Below are positions 41,730 to 49,582 of a stretch of 52,257 nucleotides of DNA, one piece after another. Every line of letters begins with the position of its first letter. Positions within the stretch are counted from its first letter, which is position 1. A program made the translations under genes and the position numbers. The notes beneath the pieces were generated by a model that was given only the letters and a program-made list of their open reading frames with translations, was not told the DNA's origin and did not search any database. Origin of the DNA: Actinomycetota bacterium (lineage in GTDB: Bacteria > Actinomycetota > Acidimicrobiia > Acidimicrobiales > Ilumatobacteraceae); NCBI GenBank assembly GCA_027730505.1, contig JAQCGT010000004.1, positions 1-52,257 on the forward strand, read 5' to 3'.

Positions 41730-43133
41730 GTGCCCCAACGGCGACTGCTACGCGCAGCGGAGAACCCGGCCCGACTCGTGCTCTCGGCCTTCACCTCGCT
41801 CATCGCCATCGGCGCCGCCCTGCTTCGGCTCCCCTTTGCCGTCGAGGGACCCCACCCGGGGTTGTCGCATGCGTTGTTCACCTCGACGTCGGCAACCACG
41901 GTCACCGGACTTGCCACCGTTGACGTCGAACGGTTCACGGCCTTCGGCGAGGTGGTGCTCCTCGTCCTTATCCAAGTGGGCGGGTTCGGCATCATGGCCC
42001 TCGGCGCGATCTTGGCCACGGTCGCGTCGCACCGCATGGGCCTGCAGCAGCGGCGCCTGGCCACCGCCGAGTTCGGCAGCATCGATCTCGGCACACTCGC
42101 CGAGGTCGACCTGCGCGGAGTGCTGATGCGTGTCGGCCAGATCACGATGGCGGCCGAAGGGGTACTGGCTGTGGTGCTGTTCCTCCGACTGTGGGGCGGT
42201 GGCTACGACACCCCCGGGCACGCCGCCTACTCAGCAGTGTTCCATTCGGTCTCATCGTTCAACAACGCCGGCATCTCGCTCTACTCCGACTCGATGACCC
42301 GCTTCGTGGGCGATCCGCTGATCGTGTTCCCCGTTACCTTCGCCTTCATCTTGGGTGGCCTCGGCTTCCCGATCATCATCGAGGTTCTCCGCCAATTGCG
42401 GGCCTCCGATGACGAAGAGCGACAGCGACTCCCAATGCTCCGCCGCCTGCAGCCGGTTCGTTGGTCGCTCCACACCAAGATCACCCTCATGGCCTCCGCT
42501 GTGCTCGTCGTCGGTGGACCGGTCGTCATCGGCTTGGTCGAGTGGACGAACCCGGACACCCTCGGCGGGCTCGACCTCGGTGACCGGCTCCTGGCCGCAT
42601 GGTTCCAGGGCACCACACCGAGAACTGCCGGATTCAACACGATCGACATCGGCGCAATGAGCGAACCCGGTCTGCTCTTCGTCACCACGCTGATGTTCAT
42701 CGGAGCCGGCCCCGCCTCGACCAGTGGCGGCATCAAGGTGACGACATTTGCCGTGCTCGGCTATGTGATGTGGGCGGAAGTCCGCGGACAACACGATGTG
42801 AACGCCTTCGGACGGCGTCTTCCCCGCGGGCTGATCCGGCAGGCGATCACCATCGCGCTGTTGTCTGTCGGTCTCGTAATCGGCAGTGCACTCGTGCTCG
42901 TCGGCACGATGGACCTCACACTCACACCGGCGCTGTTCGAAGCCACCTCGGCGTTCGGAACCGTCGGCCTGTCGACCGGCATCACCGATCAACTACCGAT
43001 GGTCGGGCGACTGTTACTCGTGCTCGTCATGCTCGCAGGCCGCATCGGCCCAATCACCTTCGTGGCTGCGCTTGCGCTGCGTAGCCGCGACCTGCCCTAT
43101 CGTTATCCCGAGGAGCGTCCGATCATTGGCTGA
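41730..43133 (+). CDS. TrkH/KtrB potassium transport membrane subunit
   Basis: The 467-residue protein belongs to the four-repeat potassium channel-like family. Pore-loop Gly-containing segments can be seen at STSATTVTGLATVD, SVSSFNNAGISLYSD, QGTTPRTAGFNTID and EATSAFGTVGLSTG, one per repeat, each with membrane helices around it. The length is typical of KtrB. It starts at a leaderless GTG and overlaps the regulatory RCK-subunit gene by 8 nt, so both are made together at the inner membrane as a K+ (or Na+-coupled K+) uptake system. Confidence 0.93.
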   Translation: MPQRRLLRAAENPARLVLSAFTSLIAIGAALLRLPFAVEGPHPGLSHALFTSTSATTVTGLATVDVERFTAFGEVVLLVLIQVGGFGIMALGAILATVASHRMGLQQRRLATAEFGSIDLGTLAEVDLRGVLMRVGQITMAAEGVLAVVLFLRLWGGGYDTPGHAAYSAVFHSVSSFNNAGISLYSDSMTRFVGDPLIVFPVTFAFILGGLGFPIIIEVLRQLRASDDEERQRLPMLRRLQPVRWSLHTKITLMASAVLVVGGPVVIGLVEWTNPDTLGGLDLGDRLLAAWFQGTTPRTAGFNTIDIGAMSEPGLLFVTTLMFIGAGPASTSGGIKVTTFAVLGYVMWAEVRGQHDVNAFGRRLPRGLIRQAITIALLSVGLVIGSALVLVGTMDLTLTPALFEATSAFGTVGLSTGITDQLPMVGRLLLVLVMLAGRIGPITFVAALALRSRDLPYRYPEERPIIG

Positions 43134-43878
43134 ACGAATCAGACACAACATGCAGAACATGCTCGACTCGGTGCGAGGCGAGCGCTTCGAGCATCGAGGC
43201 GAGATCGTCGTCATCGGCCTTGGTCGGTTCGGTTCCGCGCTCGCTCTCGAACTCATGCGCCTCGGCCACTCGGTGCTCGGCATCGATGCCGACCCGGGCA
43301 AGGTCGATGAGATGAAGGGCGAGCTCACCCACGTCGCCCAGGCAAACACGACTAATGAGCGCGCTCTCAAGGCACTCGGCGTGCACGAGGCCGTGACGGT
43401 TGCGGTGTGTATCGGCAGCGGTGTCGAAGCAAGCGTGCTCACCACTGCTCTTCTCGTCGAACTCGAGGTCAAGAACATCTGGGCGAAAGCGATAACCGCT
43501 GACCACGGCCGCATCTTGCAGAAGATGGGTGCCCACCATGTGGTGTACCCGGAGGCCGAGATGGGCGAGCGTGTCGCTCACCTCGTGACTGGACGCCTCG
43601 AGGAGTTCATTCGGATGAATCCGTCGCCCAGCGAGGCCGAGACGGTCGAGCCCGATGACGAGTTCGTCATCAGCCAGATGATCGTTCCACAGCGCTTCGC
43701 CGGCTCGACCCTCGGCGCTGCCGGCATCAGAGCGGAGTTCAGGGTGACGGTGGTGGCGATCAGGCCCGAAAGTGGCCGATATACCTATGCCGAGGCGGAC
43801 ACCGTGCTCGGAGAGGCTGATCACATCGTCGTTGCGGGCCACCCCGATGACGTGGAACGCTTCGCCGCAGCTGACTGA
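43126..43878 (+). CDS. TrkA/KtrA-type RCK regulatory subunit
   Basis: The 250-residue cytoplasmic protein has one RCK-N domain, with the dinucleotide-binding VIGLGRFGSALALELMRLGH and ligand Asp in GIDADP, and one RCK-C domain after about residue 165 (PQRFAGSTLGAAGIR). It gates the TrkH channel in response to ATP/ADP or NAD(H). A TTG at 43126 overlaps the trkH stop and has AGGAG 10 nt upstream; ATG 43150 is the alternative and would remove eight residues. The track ORF begins inside trkH and is not the real start. Confidence 0.92.
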   Translation: MAERIRHNMQNMLDSVRGERFEHRGEIVVIGLGRFGSALALELMRLGHSVLGIDADPGKVDEMKGELTHVAQANTTNERALKALGVHEAVTVAVCIGSGVEASVLTTALLVELEVKNIWAKAITADHGRILQKMGAHHVVYPEAEMGERVAHLVTGRLEEFIRMNPSPSEAETVEPDDEFVISQMIVPQRFAGSTLGAAGIRAEFRVTVVAIRPESGRYTYAEADTVLGEADHIVVAGHPDDVERFAAAD

Positions 43879-43910
43879 GGCACGGATACGCAGGCGCTGA
43901 CGGTCACGGG

Positions 43911-43916
43911 TACCGT
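43911..43916 (+). promoter_or_regulatory. SRPBCC gene -10 element, leaderless type
   Basis: TACCGT ends 7 nt before the ATG at 43924 and overlaps the alternative GTG at 43915, arguing for the ATG. Confidence 0.5.
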
Positions 43917-43923
43917 GCGCGCC

Positions 43924-44373
43924 ATGTCCGCTCCAACATCGCGTGTCGTTTCCGACTCTCGACTCATCGCCGCCAGCCCGGCCGCGGTCTTCGCCCTGAT
44001 TTCTGATCCCTCTCGGCACCGTGAGATCGACGGTTCGGGAATGGTGCAGAACTCTCGGGACGGCGCTCGAGTGCTGTCACTGGGCTCACGGTTCCGGATG
44101 GACATGAAGATGGGCCCGATCCCGTATCGGATGAGCAACACCGTCGTCGAGTTCGAGCAGGACCGTCTCATCGCCTGGGCCCACTTCGGCGGGCACCGTT
44201 GGCGGTACGCCATTGAGGAGGCTGAGGACGGCTGCCTCGTGACCGAGTCCTTCGACTGGTCCACGGCGAAGTCACCTAAGTTCATCGAACTCATGTCGTA
44301 TCCGGCGAAGAACCATCGAGCGATCGTCGCCACGCTTGACCGCCTTGAGCGCCTCTTTTCGAAGGACGCCTGA
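43924..44373 (+). CDS. SRPBCC/polyketide-cyclase-like protein
   Basis: The 149-residue protein matches the START/SRPBCC fold: SRLIAASPAAVFALISDPSR at the N-terminus, alternating strands, and a long C-terminal helix (PAKNHRAIVATLDRLERLF). Members bind hydrophobic ligands, often lipids or polyketide-like compounds. There is no signal peptide and the catalytic role is unknown. The TTG start of the mycoredoxin-like gene is 1 nt beyond its stop, so the two are likely co-expressed. Confidence 0.85.
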   Translation: MSAPTSRVVSDSRLIAASPAAVFALISDPSRHREIDGSGMVQNSRDGARVLSLGSRFRMDMKMGPIPYRMSNTVVEFEQDRLIAWAHFGGHRWRYAIEEAEDGCLVTESFDWSTAKSPKFIELMSYPAKNHRAIVATLDRLERLFSKDA

Positions 44374-44374
44374 G

Positions 44375-44647
44375 TTGTCAGACGCAATTGACGCCGTCCA
44401 TGTCTATTGGCGCCCGGGATGCCCGTTCTGCGGCATCTTGCGACGAGGCCTCGCTAGCAGGGGCATCGAGACGGTTGAACACGACATCTGGTCAGATCCA
44501 GAGGCAGCTGCCGTGGTTCGCCAGCACGCCGGCGGTAACGAGACCGTTCCCACCGTGGTGATCGGTGACGTGGGGATGGTCAACCCATCGGCGAAAGCAG
44601 TCGCAGGGTATTTGTCCGCCAATGCCCCGCATCTGCTCGGCGCCTAG
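44375..44647 (+). CDS. mycoredoxin/glutaredoxin-like protein
   Basis: The 90-residue protein has the thioredoxin-fold redox motif CPFC (YWRPGCPFCGIL near residue 15), the cis-Pro loop NETVPTVVIGD and a C-terminal helix, matching the mycoredoxin/glutaredoxin-like group that reduces mixed disulfides with mycothiol in actinobacteria. The TTG start at 44375 has AAGGA about 8 nt upstream; the track start at 44336 lies in the preceding gene. It converges on zur with a 6-nt gap. Whether this organism makes mycothiol is not shown by the window. Confidence 0.88.
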   Translation: MSDAIDAVHVYWRPGCPFCGILRRGLASRGIETVEHDIWSDPEAAAVVRQHAGGNETVPTVVIGDVGMVNPSAKAVAGYLSANAPHLLGA

Positions 44648-44653
44648 TCACCC

Positions 44654-45094
44654 TCACGCCTGACAGTTGCCGCAGATCCCGTGCACGTCGAGGTCGTGAT
44701 GTCCGAGAACGAATCCCGCTCGAAGCGCAACTGCTGACAGCGATTGGTCGAGCAATTCCTCGAGCTCGTTCGGGAGCTCGACGTCGACCACAGCGCCACA
44801 TCCGTTGCACACGAGATGGTGATGATGGTGACCGGTGAGTTCTTCAGCGAGTTCGAAGCGGGCGTGATCGCTGTCGTGGACGATGCGGCGCACGACACGA
44901 GCCTCGGTGAGCAACGCGAGACTTCGGTATGCCGAGCTCTGCGCGAGTTCGCTGCGTCGGTCGAGCAGTTCGGGAAGGGTGAGCGGACCCGCATCGATCA
45001 GGGCATCAACGATCATCCGGCGGTTTGCGGTGTACGACTGGCCCATGTGCGCCAACCGTGCCTTGGCCTCGTCGTGGACGGTCGCCGACGTCAT
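44654..45094 (-). CDS. zur: Fur-family zinc regulator (Zur)
   Basis: The 146-residue repressor has an N-terminal winged helix (SYTANRRMIVDALIDAG, then RRSELAQSSAYRSLALL) and a dimerisation domain with the regulatory His cluster GHHHHHLVCNGC and structural CGNC at the C-terminus, so two CxxC pairs bind a structural zinc. Fur family in general; I call it Zur because its ATG overlaps the znuC stop and the two flank a znu palindrome. With zinc bound it should shut off znuABC. Confidence 0.93.
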   Translation of the reverse strand: MTSATVHDEAKARLAHMGQSYTANRRMIVDALIDAGPLTLPELLDRRSELAQSSAYRSLALLTEARVVRRIVHDSDHARFELAEELTGHHHHHLVCNGCGAVVDVELPNELEELLDQSLSAVALRAGFVLGHHDLDVHGICGNCQA

Positions 45095-45921
45095 GGCTGG
45101 CCGTGCTCGTGGGAGTGTTCGTGCCGGTGGGAGTCGAGGTGGGTAGCGAGATCAGCGACCGTGCCAGGCCCGTGACTGTCGTGATGATGCTCATCGATCA
45201 CCATCGTCGTCCCTGAGATCATCCGGCCACCGAAGGCCTCGGCCAGAGTCTCGGGAACCAACACCTCGTCGGGTGTTCCGTCGGCGAGCACGCAACCGGC
45301 CAACAGCAGCACGCGTGAGGCCCGCCGAGCTTCGCCGAGGTGGTGGGTCGAGAACACGACCGCCCCACCTCGATCGGCTCGTTCGGCGATCACCTCGAGG
45401 ATTGTCGCCTGGCTGGGCAGGTCGAGCCCGGTGATCGGTTCATCGAGGAGCAGCAGATCGGGTTCGGCAGCGATTGCTTTGGCCACGAGCACCCGCTGTT
45501 GTTGGCCTCCCGAGAGCTCACCGAACGGGCGCCGACGCAGGTGTGCAACGTCGAGCCGCTCAGCGGCACGTTCAATGGCCTGACGGTCGGCCCGTCCGAG
45601 TGGACGCACCCACGAGCGGTACCGGCCCATGCGTAGCACCTCATCGACCGACAACGGCATCCACGGGTGATGGTGGTGGTGCTGAGCGACGAGCGCCACC
45701 GATGCGGTTCGGTGCACCGCTCCGTCGGTGGGTTCGAGTAGGCCGGCGAGGAGGTGTAGCAGGGTCGACTTGCCGCTTCCGTTGGAACCGACCAGGGCGA
45801 TCGTCTCGCCGGCGCGCACCTCGAGATCGGTCGGGGCGAGCGCGATGACGTGGCCATAGTGCACACATGCTCGCTCCAGCGTTGCGAGCGACGTCTCGGT
45901 GGCGGGTGTGCTTGTCAACAT
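45091..45921 (-). CDS. znuC: zinc ABC transporter ATPase (ZnuC-like)
   Basis: The 276-residue ATPase carries Walker A GSNGSGKST, Q-loop area VALVAQHHHHH, signature LSGGQQQR and Walker B LLLLDEPITGLD, and ends in a His-rich tail (about residues 240-276) that could bind or sense zinc. It powers the ZnuB permease. It is first in the operon znuC-zur, with ATG overlap of the zur start. TACACT (45931-45936) is a likely -10, next to the palindrome shared with znuA. Confidence 0.93.
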   Translation of the reverse strand: MLTSTPATETSLATLERACVHYGHVIALAPTDLEVRAGETIALVGSNGSGKSTLLHLLAGLLEPTDGAVHRTASVALVAQHHHHHPWMPLSVDEVLRMGRYRSWVRPLGRADRQAIERAAERLDVAHLRRRPFGELSGGQQQRVLVAKAIAAEPDLLLLDEPITGLDLPSQATILEVIAERADRGGAVVFSTHHLGEARRASRVLLLAGCVLADGTPDEVLVPETLAEAFGGRMISGTTMVIDEHHHDSHGPGTVADLATHLDSHRHEHSHEHGQP

Positions 45922-45930
45922 CCGATCGGA

Positions 45931-45936
45931 AGTGTA
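45931..45936 (-). promoter_or_regulatory. znuC -10 element
   Basis: TACACT on the minus strand ends 9 nt before the znuC ATG, so the leader is only a few nucleotides. Confidence 0.45.
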
Positions 45937-45942
45937 TCGTAA

Positions 45943-45957
45943 TGAGAATGATTCTCA
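45943..45957. promoter_or_regulatory. Zur box (7-1-7 palindrome) between znuC and znuA
   Basis: TGAGAAT-G-ATTCTCA is a perfect inverted repeat of the Fur/Zur 7-1-7 type. It covers the probable -10 of znuA (GATTCT, 45950-45955) and lies just upstream of the znuC -10, so one dimer pair can repress both operons. Confidence 0.85.
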
Positions 45958-45962
45958 GTTTC

Positions 45963-46997
45963 ATGCGATCGCGTTCCCGTCCCTTGCTCGTGGCCGCCAT
46001 GCTGACAACGGCCGCCTGTGGTGGAACCACTGGCGGCGACAGCGCTCCGTCAACGACGGAACCCGAGTCGGTTGCAGCGTCACTGACGGTGTTCGCCACC
46101 ACCTCGATCTGGGCCGACATCGCCTCGCGCGCCCTCTGCTCGGCCGACGTCGCATCGATCATCCCCATCGGATCTGATCCCCACAGCTGGGAACCATCCA
46201 TGGCGACGCGCGGTGACCTGCAGTCGGCCGACCTGATCATCGCCAATGGCCTTGACCTCGAAGAGGGTCTGCTGCCGGTTCTCGACGCGGTGGAGGCTGA
46301 GGGACTGCCAGTGCTGCACATGAGCGACCACATCGATCTGATTGGCGTGGGTGGCGCCGAGCAGGACGAGGACCATGCCGACGACCACGACGACCACGCC
46401 GACGACGACCACGCCGACGACGACCACGCCGACGACGACCACGCCGACGAGGACCATCACCACGACGGGCCTGATCCCCACATCTGGCTCGATCCGATCC
46501 GAGTGGCCGATGCGCTGCCGGCGATCGTCGACGCGGCCGTCGCCGCCGGCGGCAACGCTGCCGAACTCGCCACGTGCGCTGAGAACTACGCCGAGGAACT
46601 GACGGCGCTCGATGCCGAGATCACCTCGACACTGGCGGCGATCCCGCCAGCGGAGCGACTCCTCGTCACCAACCACGATGCCCTCGCCTACTTCGCCGAT
46701 CGCTACGGCTTCGAGATCGTCGGTACCGTCATCCCATCGACCTCCACCATGGCGGAAACCAATGCGGCCGACCTGGCCGAGTTGGCGATGACCATCACCG
46801 ATCTCGGCATCGGCACCGTGTTCACCGATGCCCAATCGACCGATGTCGATGCCCGAGCACTCACCGAACGACTCGACGGCGTGACGGTCGTGCCGCTGCT
46901 CACCGGCACGCTCACATCAGGAGCGGAGTCCGGTGCCGACTACATCTCGTTGCTTCGGTACGACGCGTCGGCCATCGCCGAGGCACTCACCCCCTAA
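45963..46997 (+). CDS. znuA: zinc ABC transporter substrate-binding lipoprotein (ZnuA)
   Basis: The 344-residue protein has a lipobox (TTAACGG, Cys near residue 19), the cluster A-I metal-binding fold with HSWEPS (first His), a long Asp/His linker of repeated DHADD units, PHIWLDPIRV (second His), then TNHDALAYFADRYG (third His) and a C-terminal Asp in VFTDAQS. The acidic/His loop is typical of zinc-specific proteins. The ATG at 45963 is chosen because the Zur box covers the alternative ATGs at 45942 and 45948. It captures zinc for ZnuB. Confidence 0.94.
   Translation: MRSRSRPLLVAAMLTTAACGGTTGGDSAPSTTEPESVAASLTVFATTSIWADIASRALCSADVASIIPIGSDPHSWEPSMATRGDLQSADLIIANGLDLEEGLLPVLDAVEAEGLPVLHMSDHIDLIGVGGAEQDEDHADDHDDHADDDHADDDHADDDHADEDHHHDGPDPHIWLDPIRVADALPAIVDAAVAAGGNAAELATCAENYAEELTALDAEITSTLAAIPPAERLLVTNHDALAYFADRYGFEIVGTVIPSTSTMAETNAADLAELAMTITDLGIGTVFTDAQSTDVDARALTERLDGVTVVPLLTGTLTSGAESGADYISLLRYDASAIAEALTP
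46386..46445 (+). repeat. 15-bp tandem repeat in znuA
   Basis: About four copies of GACGACGACCACGCC (the first is imperfect) encode the repeated DDDHA units of the ZnuA His/Asp loop. Copy number changes would keep the reading frame. Confidence 0.75.
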
Positions 46998-47007
46998 CCT
47001 GCTCGAC

Positions 47008-47871
47008 GTGCAATGGCTACTCGACCCCTGGGACTGGTGGGTCTCGCCGATCGTCGACAACCCATTCATGACCGATGCGCTCATCGCCGCGGCACTGACC
47101 GTCGTGTGCACCTCGGTGGTGGGCACCTGGGCGATTCTTCGCGGGCTCTCGTTCCTCGGAGACGCCCTCGCCCACGGTGTCCTTCCCGGGATCGCGATCG
47201 CCTGGGTGCTCGGGGCCAGCACAGTCCTCGGCGCGATCATCGCCGCACTCGCCATGGTGGGCGGTGTGAACCTCATCAGGGCTGCATCCCCACTGCCCGA
47301 TGACGCCTCGATCGGGGTGCTCTTCGTTGGATTCCTCGCCCTTGCTGTGGTCGTCATGTCAGCATCGGGTGGGTCGGGGGACCTCAACCGCTTCCTCTTC
47401 GGTTCGATCAGCGCCGTCGATGGATCCGGAATCGCCCGTCTCGCCATTGCAGCGGCCATCACTCTCGGTGCGGCACTCGTGCTCCATCGAGCGCTGGTGA
47501 TGGGAACCTTCGACGAGGTACAGGCCACCATGGCTGGCTTCCATCCCCGCCTCACTCACTTGGCGCTTCTCATCTTGATCGCGATGAGCATCGTGGTGTC
47601 ATTCGAGACGGTGGGCAGCCTGCTCGTCTTCGCCTTCCTCATCGCCCCTCCGGCGACGGCATCGCTCATCGCCCACCGGGTGAGCACGATCATGGCCACC
47701 GCGGTCGGCATCGGGTGCATCTCGGCGTACGTCGGTCTGCTCGTCAGCTATCACCATCGCACGGCAGCGGGGGCGACGATGGCACTCGTCACGGTCATCG
47801 TGTTCGCCCTGGCGCTGTTGATCCGATCCATCGCCAAAATCGGATCACGCTCGGTTCACGCAGAGATCTAA
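47008..47871 (+). CDS. znuB: zinc ABC transporter permease (ZnuB)
   Basis: The 287-residue integral membrane protein of the ABC-3 family has eight to nine predicted helices. Family features include FMTDALIAAALTVVCTSVVG and the helix pair around GLSFLGDALAHGVLPG, which carries the coupling region. It is the pore for zinc in complex with ZnuC and ZnuA. The GTG start lies 10 nt after znuA. It overlaps the convergent rnhB stop by 4 nt. Confidence 0.93.
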   Translation: MQWLLDPWDWWVSPIVDNPFMTDALIAAALTVVCTSVVGTWAILRGLSFLGDALAHGVLPGIAIAWVLGASTVLGAIIAALAMVGGVNLIRAASPLPDDASIGVLFVGFLALAVVVMSASGGSGDLNRFLFGSISAVDGSGIARLAIAAAITLGAALVLHRALVMGTFDEVQATMAGFHPRLTHLALLILIAMSIVVSFETVGSLLVFAFLIAPPATASLIAHRVSTIMATAVGIGCISAYVGLLVSYHHRTAAGATMALVTVIVFALALLIRSIAKIGSRSVHAEI

Positions 47872-48554
47872 AACAACGTGGATGGGGCGTCGAGACGCTT
47901 GCGCCTCGACGCTCCGGACCATGGCACGGCGGTGTCCATGAATGCCCACGAGGTCCGATGTTCAACCGAAGGTCCCCACGCATTCAGACCCATCCGATGG
48001 CGGGCGCACGGGTATCCCTTATTGGTATCGAACGCCCAATGCAGATGCGAGTCGGCGAGCGTACGCATATGGCGGTCCCGCGTGACCTTGGCCAGGATCG
48101 AGGCCGCAGCCACACTCGCCACATCGCGGTCCGCCTTGACCCGCATCTCAACGTGGGGGACACGCGGAGAGACGAAGTCCCAGTTGCCGTCAACCACTGC
48201 CACATCCACGCCGACATCAAGCGCATCGAGGGCCCGATGTAAGGCCAGACGCTGTGCCGCTGCCATGCCGAGGTGATCACACTCGGCAGCCGACGCCCAC
48301 CCGGTCGACCAGGCCCGACACCACGGCGACAGCACCTCATAAGCCGCCTCTCGTGAACGCTCGCTCAACACCTTCGAATCGGCGATCGAGTCGGGAATGC
48401 CATCGGTGAACGCCGAGTCGGGCAGCACCGCCACGCCGACCACCAGCGGACCAGCCCACGCACCCTTGCCCACCTCATCGATGCCGGCGACCACACCTCC
48501 GCCTTGTCGAAGACGTTGCTCGAGCTCAAGCGTAAGTTGCGAGCGACGCGTCAT
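47868..48554 (-). CDS. rnhB: ribonuclease HII
   Basis: RNase HII removes single ribonucleotides and RNA primers from DNA. In the 228-residue protein the catalytic acids are visible: Asp and Glu in GIDEVGKGAWAG, Asp in VVDGNWDF and Asp in KADRDVASVAAASILAKV. The junction-recognising motif reads GKG where most enzymes have GRG. The ATG at 48554 overlaps the selD stop (ATGA), so it is coupled to selD; the track start at 48602 lies in selD. Confidence 0.94.
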   Translation of the reverse strand: MTRRSQLTLELEQRLRQGGGVVAGIDEVGKGAWAGPLVVGVAVLPDSAFTDGIPDSIADSKVLSERSREAAYEVLSPWCRAWSTGWASAAECDHLGMAAAQRLALHRALDALDVGVDVAVVDGNWDFVSPRVPHVEMRVKADRDVASVAAASILAKVTRDRHMRTLADSHLHWAFDTNKGYPCARHRMGLNAWGPSVEHRTSWAFMDTAVPWSGASRRKRLDAPSTLF

Positions 48555-49570
48555 GAGATGACGATGCCGAGATCGCCCGCAGTCACCTCGCCCACTCGCC
48601 ACCAGCCTTCGGCCACGAGGTCGTCAGCCAAATCGGCTGAAACCGATGCCAACAGCCCGCCCGACGTCTGTGGGTCGAAGCACAGCGCCTCGGCAACAGC
48701 GTCACCACTCGAGTCGAGATGACCGGCCAGGTAGTCGCGATTGCGTGGATCGCCGCCGGTACGCACCCCGGCAGCCGCAGCTTCGGCGGCACCCGGGTAG
48801 GCCTTGATCCCAGCACCGTCGATCACCGCCCGCACACCGGATCGCTCGGCCATTTCCCATCCGTGGCCCCCAAGCCCGTACCCGGTGACGTCGGTAGCGG
48901 CGCGCACATCGGATCCCGCCGCGACCAACCGCTCCGATGCACCACGATTCAAGGTCTTCATCCCGGCAATGGCCGCAGCCTGATCGTCCGTTGAGCCGGC
49001 TGCAAGAGTAAGCCCGGTACCGATCGGCTTGGAGAGCACCAGCACATCGCCGGGGCGGGCACCAGCCTTGCGGAGGACGCGCCCGGGGTGGACCACACCT
49101 TGAACTGCGAGGCCGTAGATGGGTTCGGGATTGCGGATCGTGTGTCCGCCAGCGACCGAACCCCCGGCCTCGGCCACGACGGCCGCACCAGCAGCAAAGA
49201 TCGCCGCGATGGCCTCACGCGGGAAGTGCTCGGGGAACGCTGCCACGTTGATCGCCATCACGACCCTGCCACCCATCGCAAATACATCGCTGCATGCGTT
49301 CGCCGCTGCGATTGCACCGAAGTCGGCTGGGTCGTCAACGAGTGGTGGAAAAAAGTCGGTCGTCGCCACGAGGGCCACGTCTTCACTCACCTGATACACC
49401 GCGGCATCATCGAATGGGGCGAGACCGATCAGCAGCGACGGGTCGGCGGCCGTCGGGAATTCAGACACCAACCCGGCGAGCAGTGACGCACCCCACTTCG
49501 CAGCACAACCACCGCATGACGTCCACTCGGTGAGTCGGATCAAATCATTGGAGCCGGTGGCGATGTCCAT
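48551..49570 (-). CDS. selD: selenophosphate synthase
   Basis: SelD makes selenophosphate from selenide and ATP, the selenium donor for selenocysteine, selenouridine and selenium cofactors. The 339-residue protein has the catalytic Cys and Lys in SCGGCAAKWG, the metal/ATP site PFDDAAVY and TTDFFPPLVDDP, AANACSDVFAMGG and the C-terminal PQTSGGLL. Cys, not selenocysteine, is used. The ATG at 49570 has TAGACT 6 nt upstream. No selA, selB, selC or selU is in the window, so the selenium pathway it serves is unknown. Confidence 0.95.
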   Translation of the reverse strand: MDIATGSNDLIRLTEWTSCGGCAAKWGASLLAGLVSEFPTAADPSLLIGLAPFDDAAVYQVSEDVALVATTDFFPPLVDDPADFGAIAAANACSDVFAMGGRVVMAINVAAFPEHFPREAIAAIFAAGAAVVAEAGGSVAGGHTIRNPEPIYGLAVQGVVHPGRVLRKAGARPGDVLVLSKPIGTGLTLAAGSTDDQAAAIAGMKTLNRGASERLVAAGSDVRAATDVTGYGLGGHGWEMAERSGVRAVIDGAGIKAYPGAAEAAAAGVRTGGDPRNRDYLAGHLDSSGDAVAEALCFDPQTSGGLLASVSADLADDLVAEGWWRVGEVTAGDLGIVIS

Positions 49571-49576
49571 CGATGA

Positions 49577-49582
49577 AGTCTA
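49577..49582 (-). promoter_or_regulatory. selD -10 element, leaderless type
   Basis: TAGACT ends 6 nt before the selD ATG; its first three bases are the stop codon of the preceding gene. Confidence 0.5.

Noticed and set aside
46386-46445. Short tandem repeats as a CRISPR array
   Set aside because: The repeats are contiguous without spacers and lie in frame in znuA.
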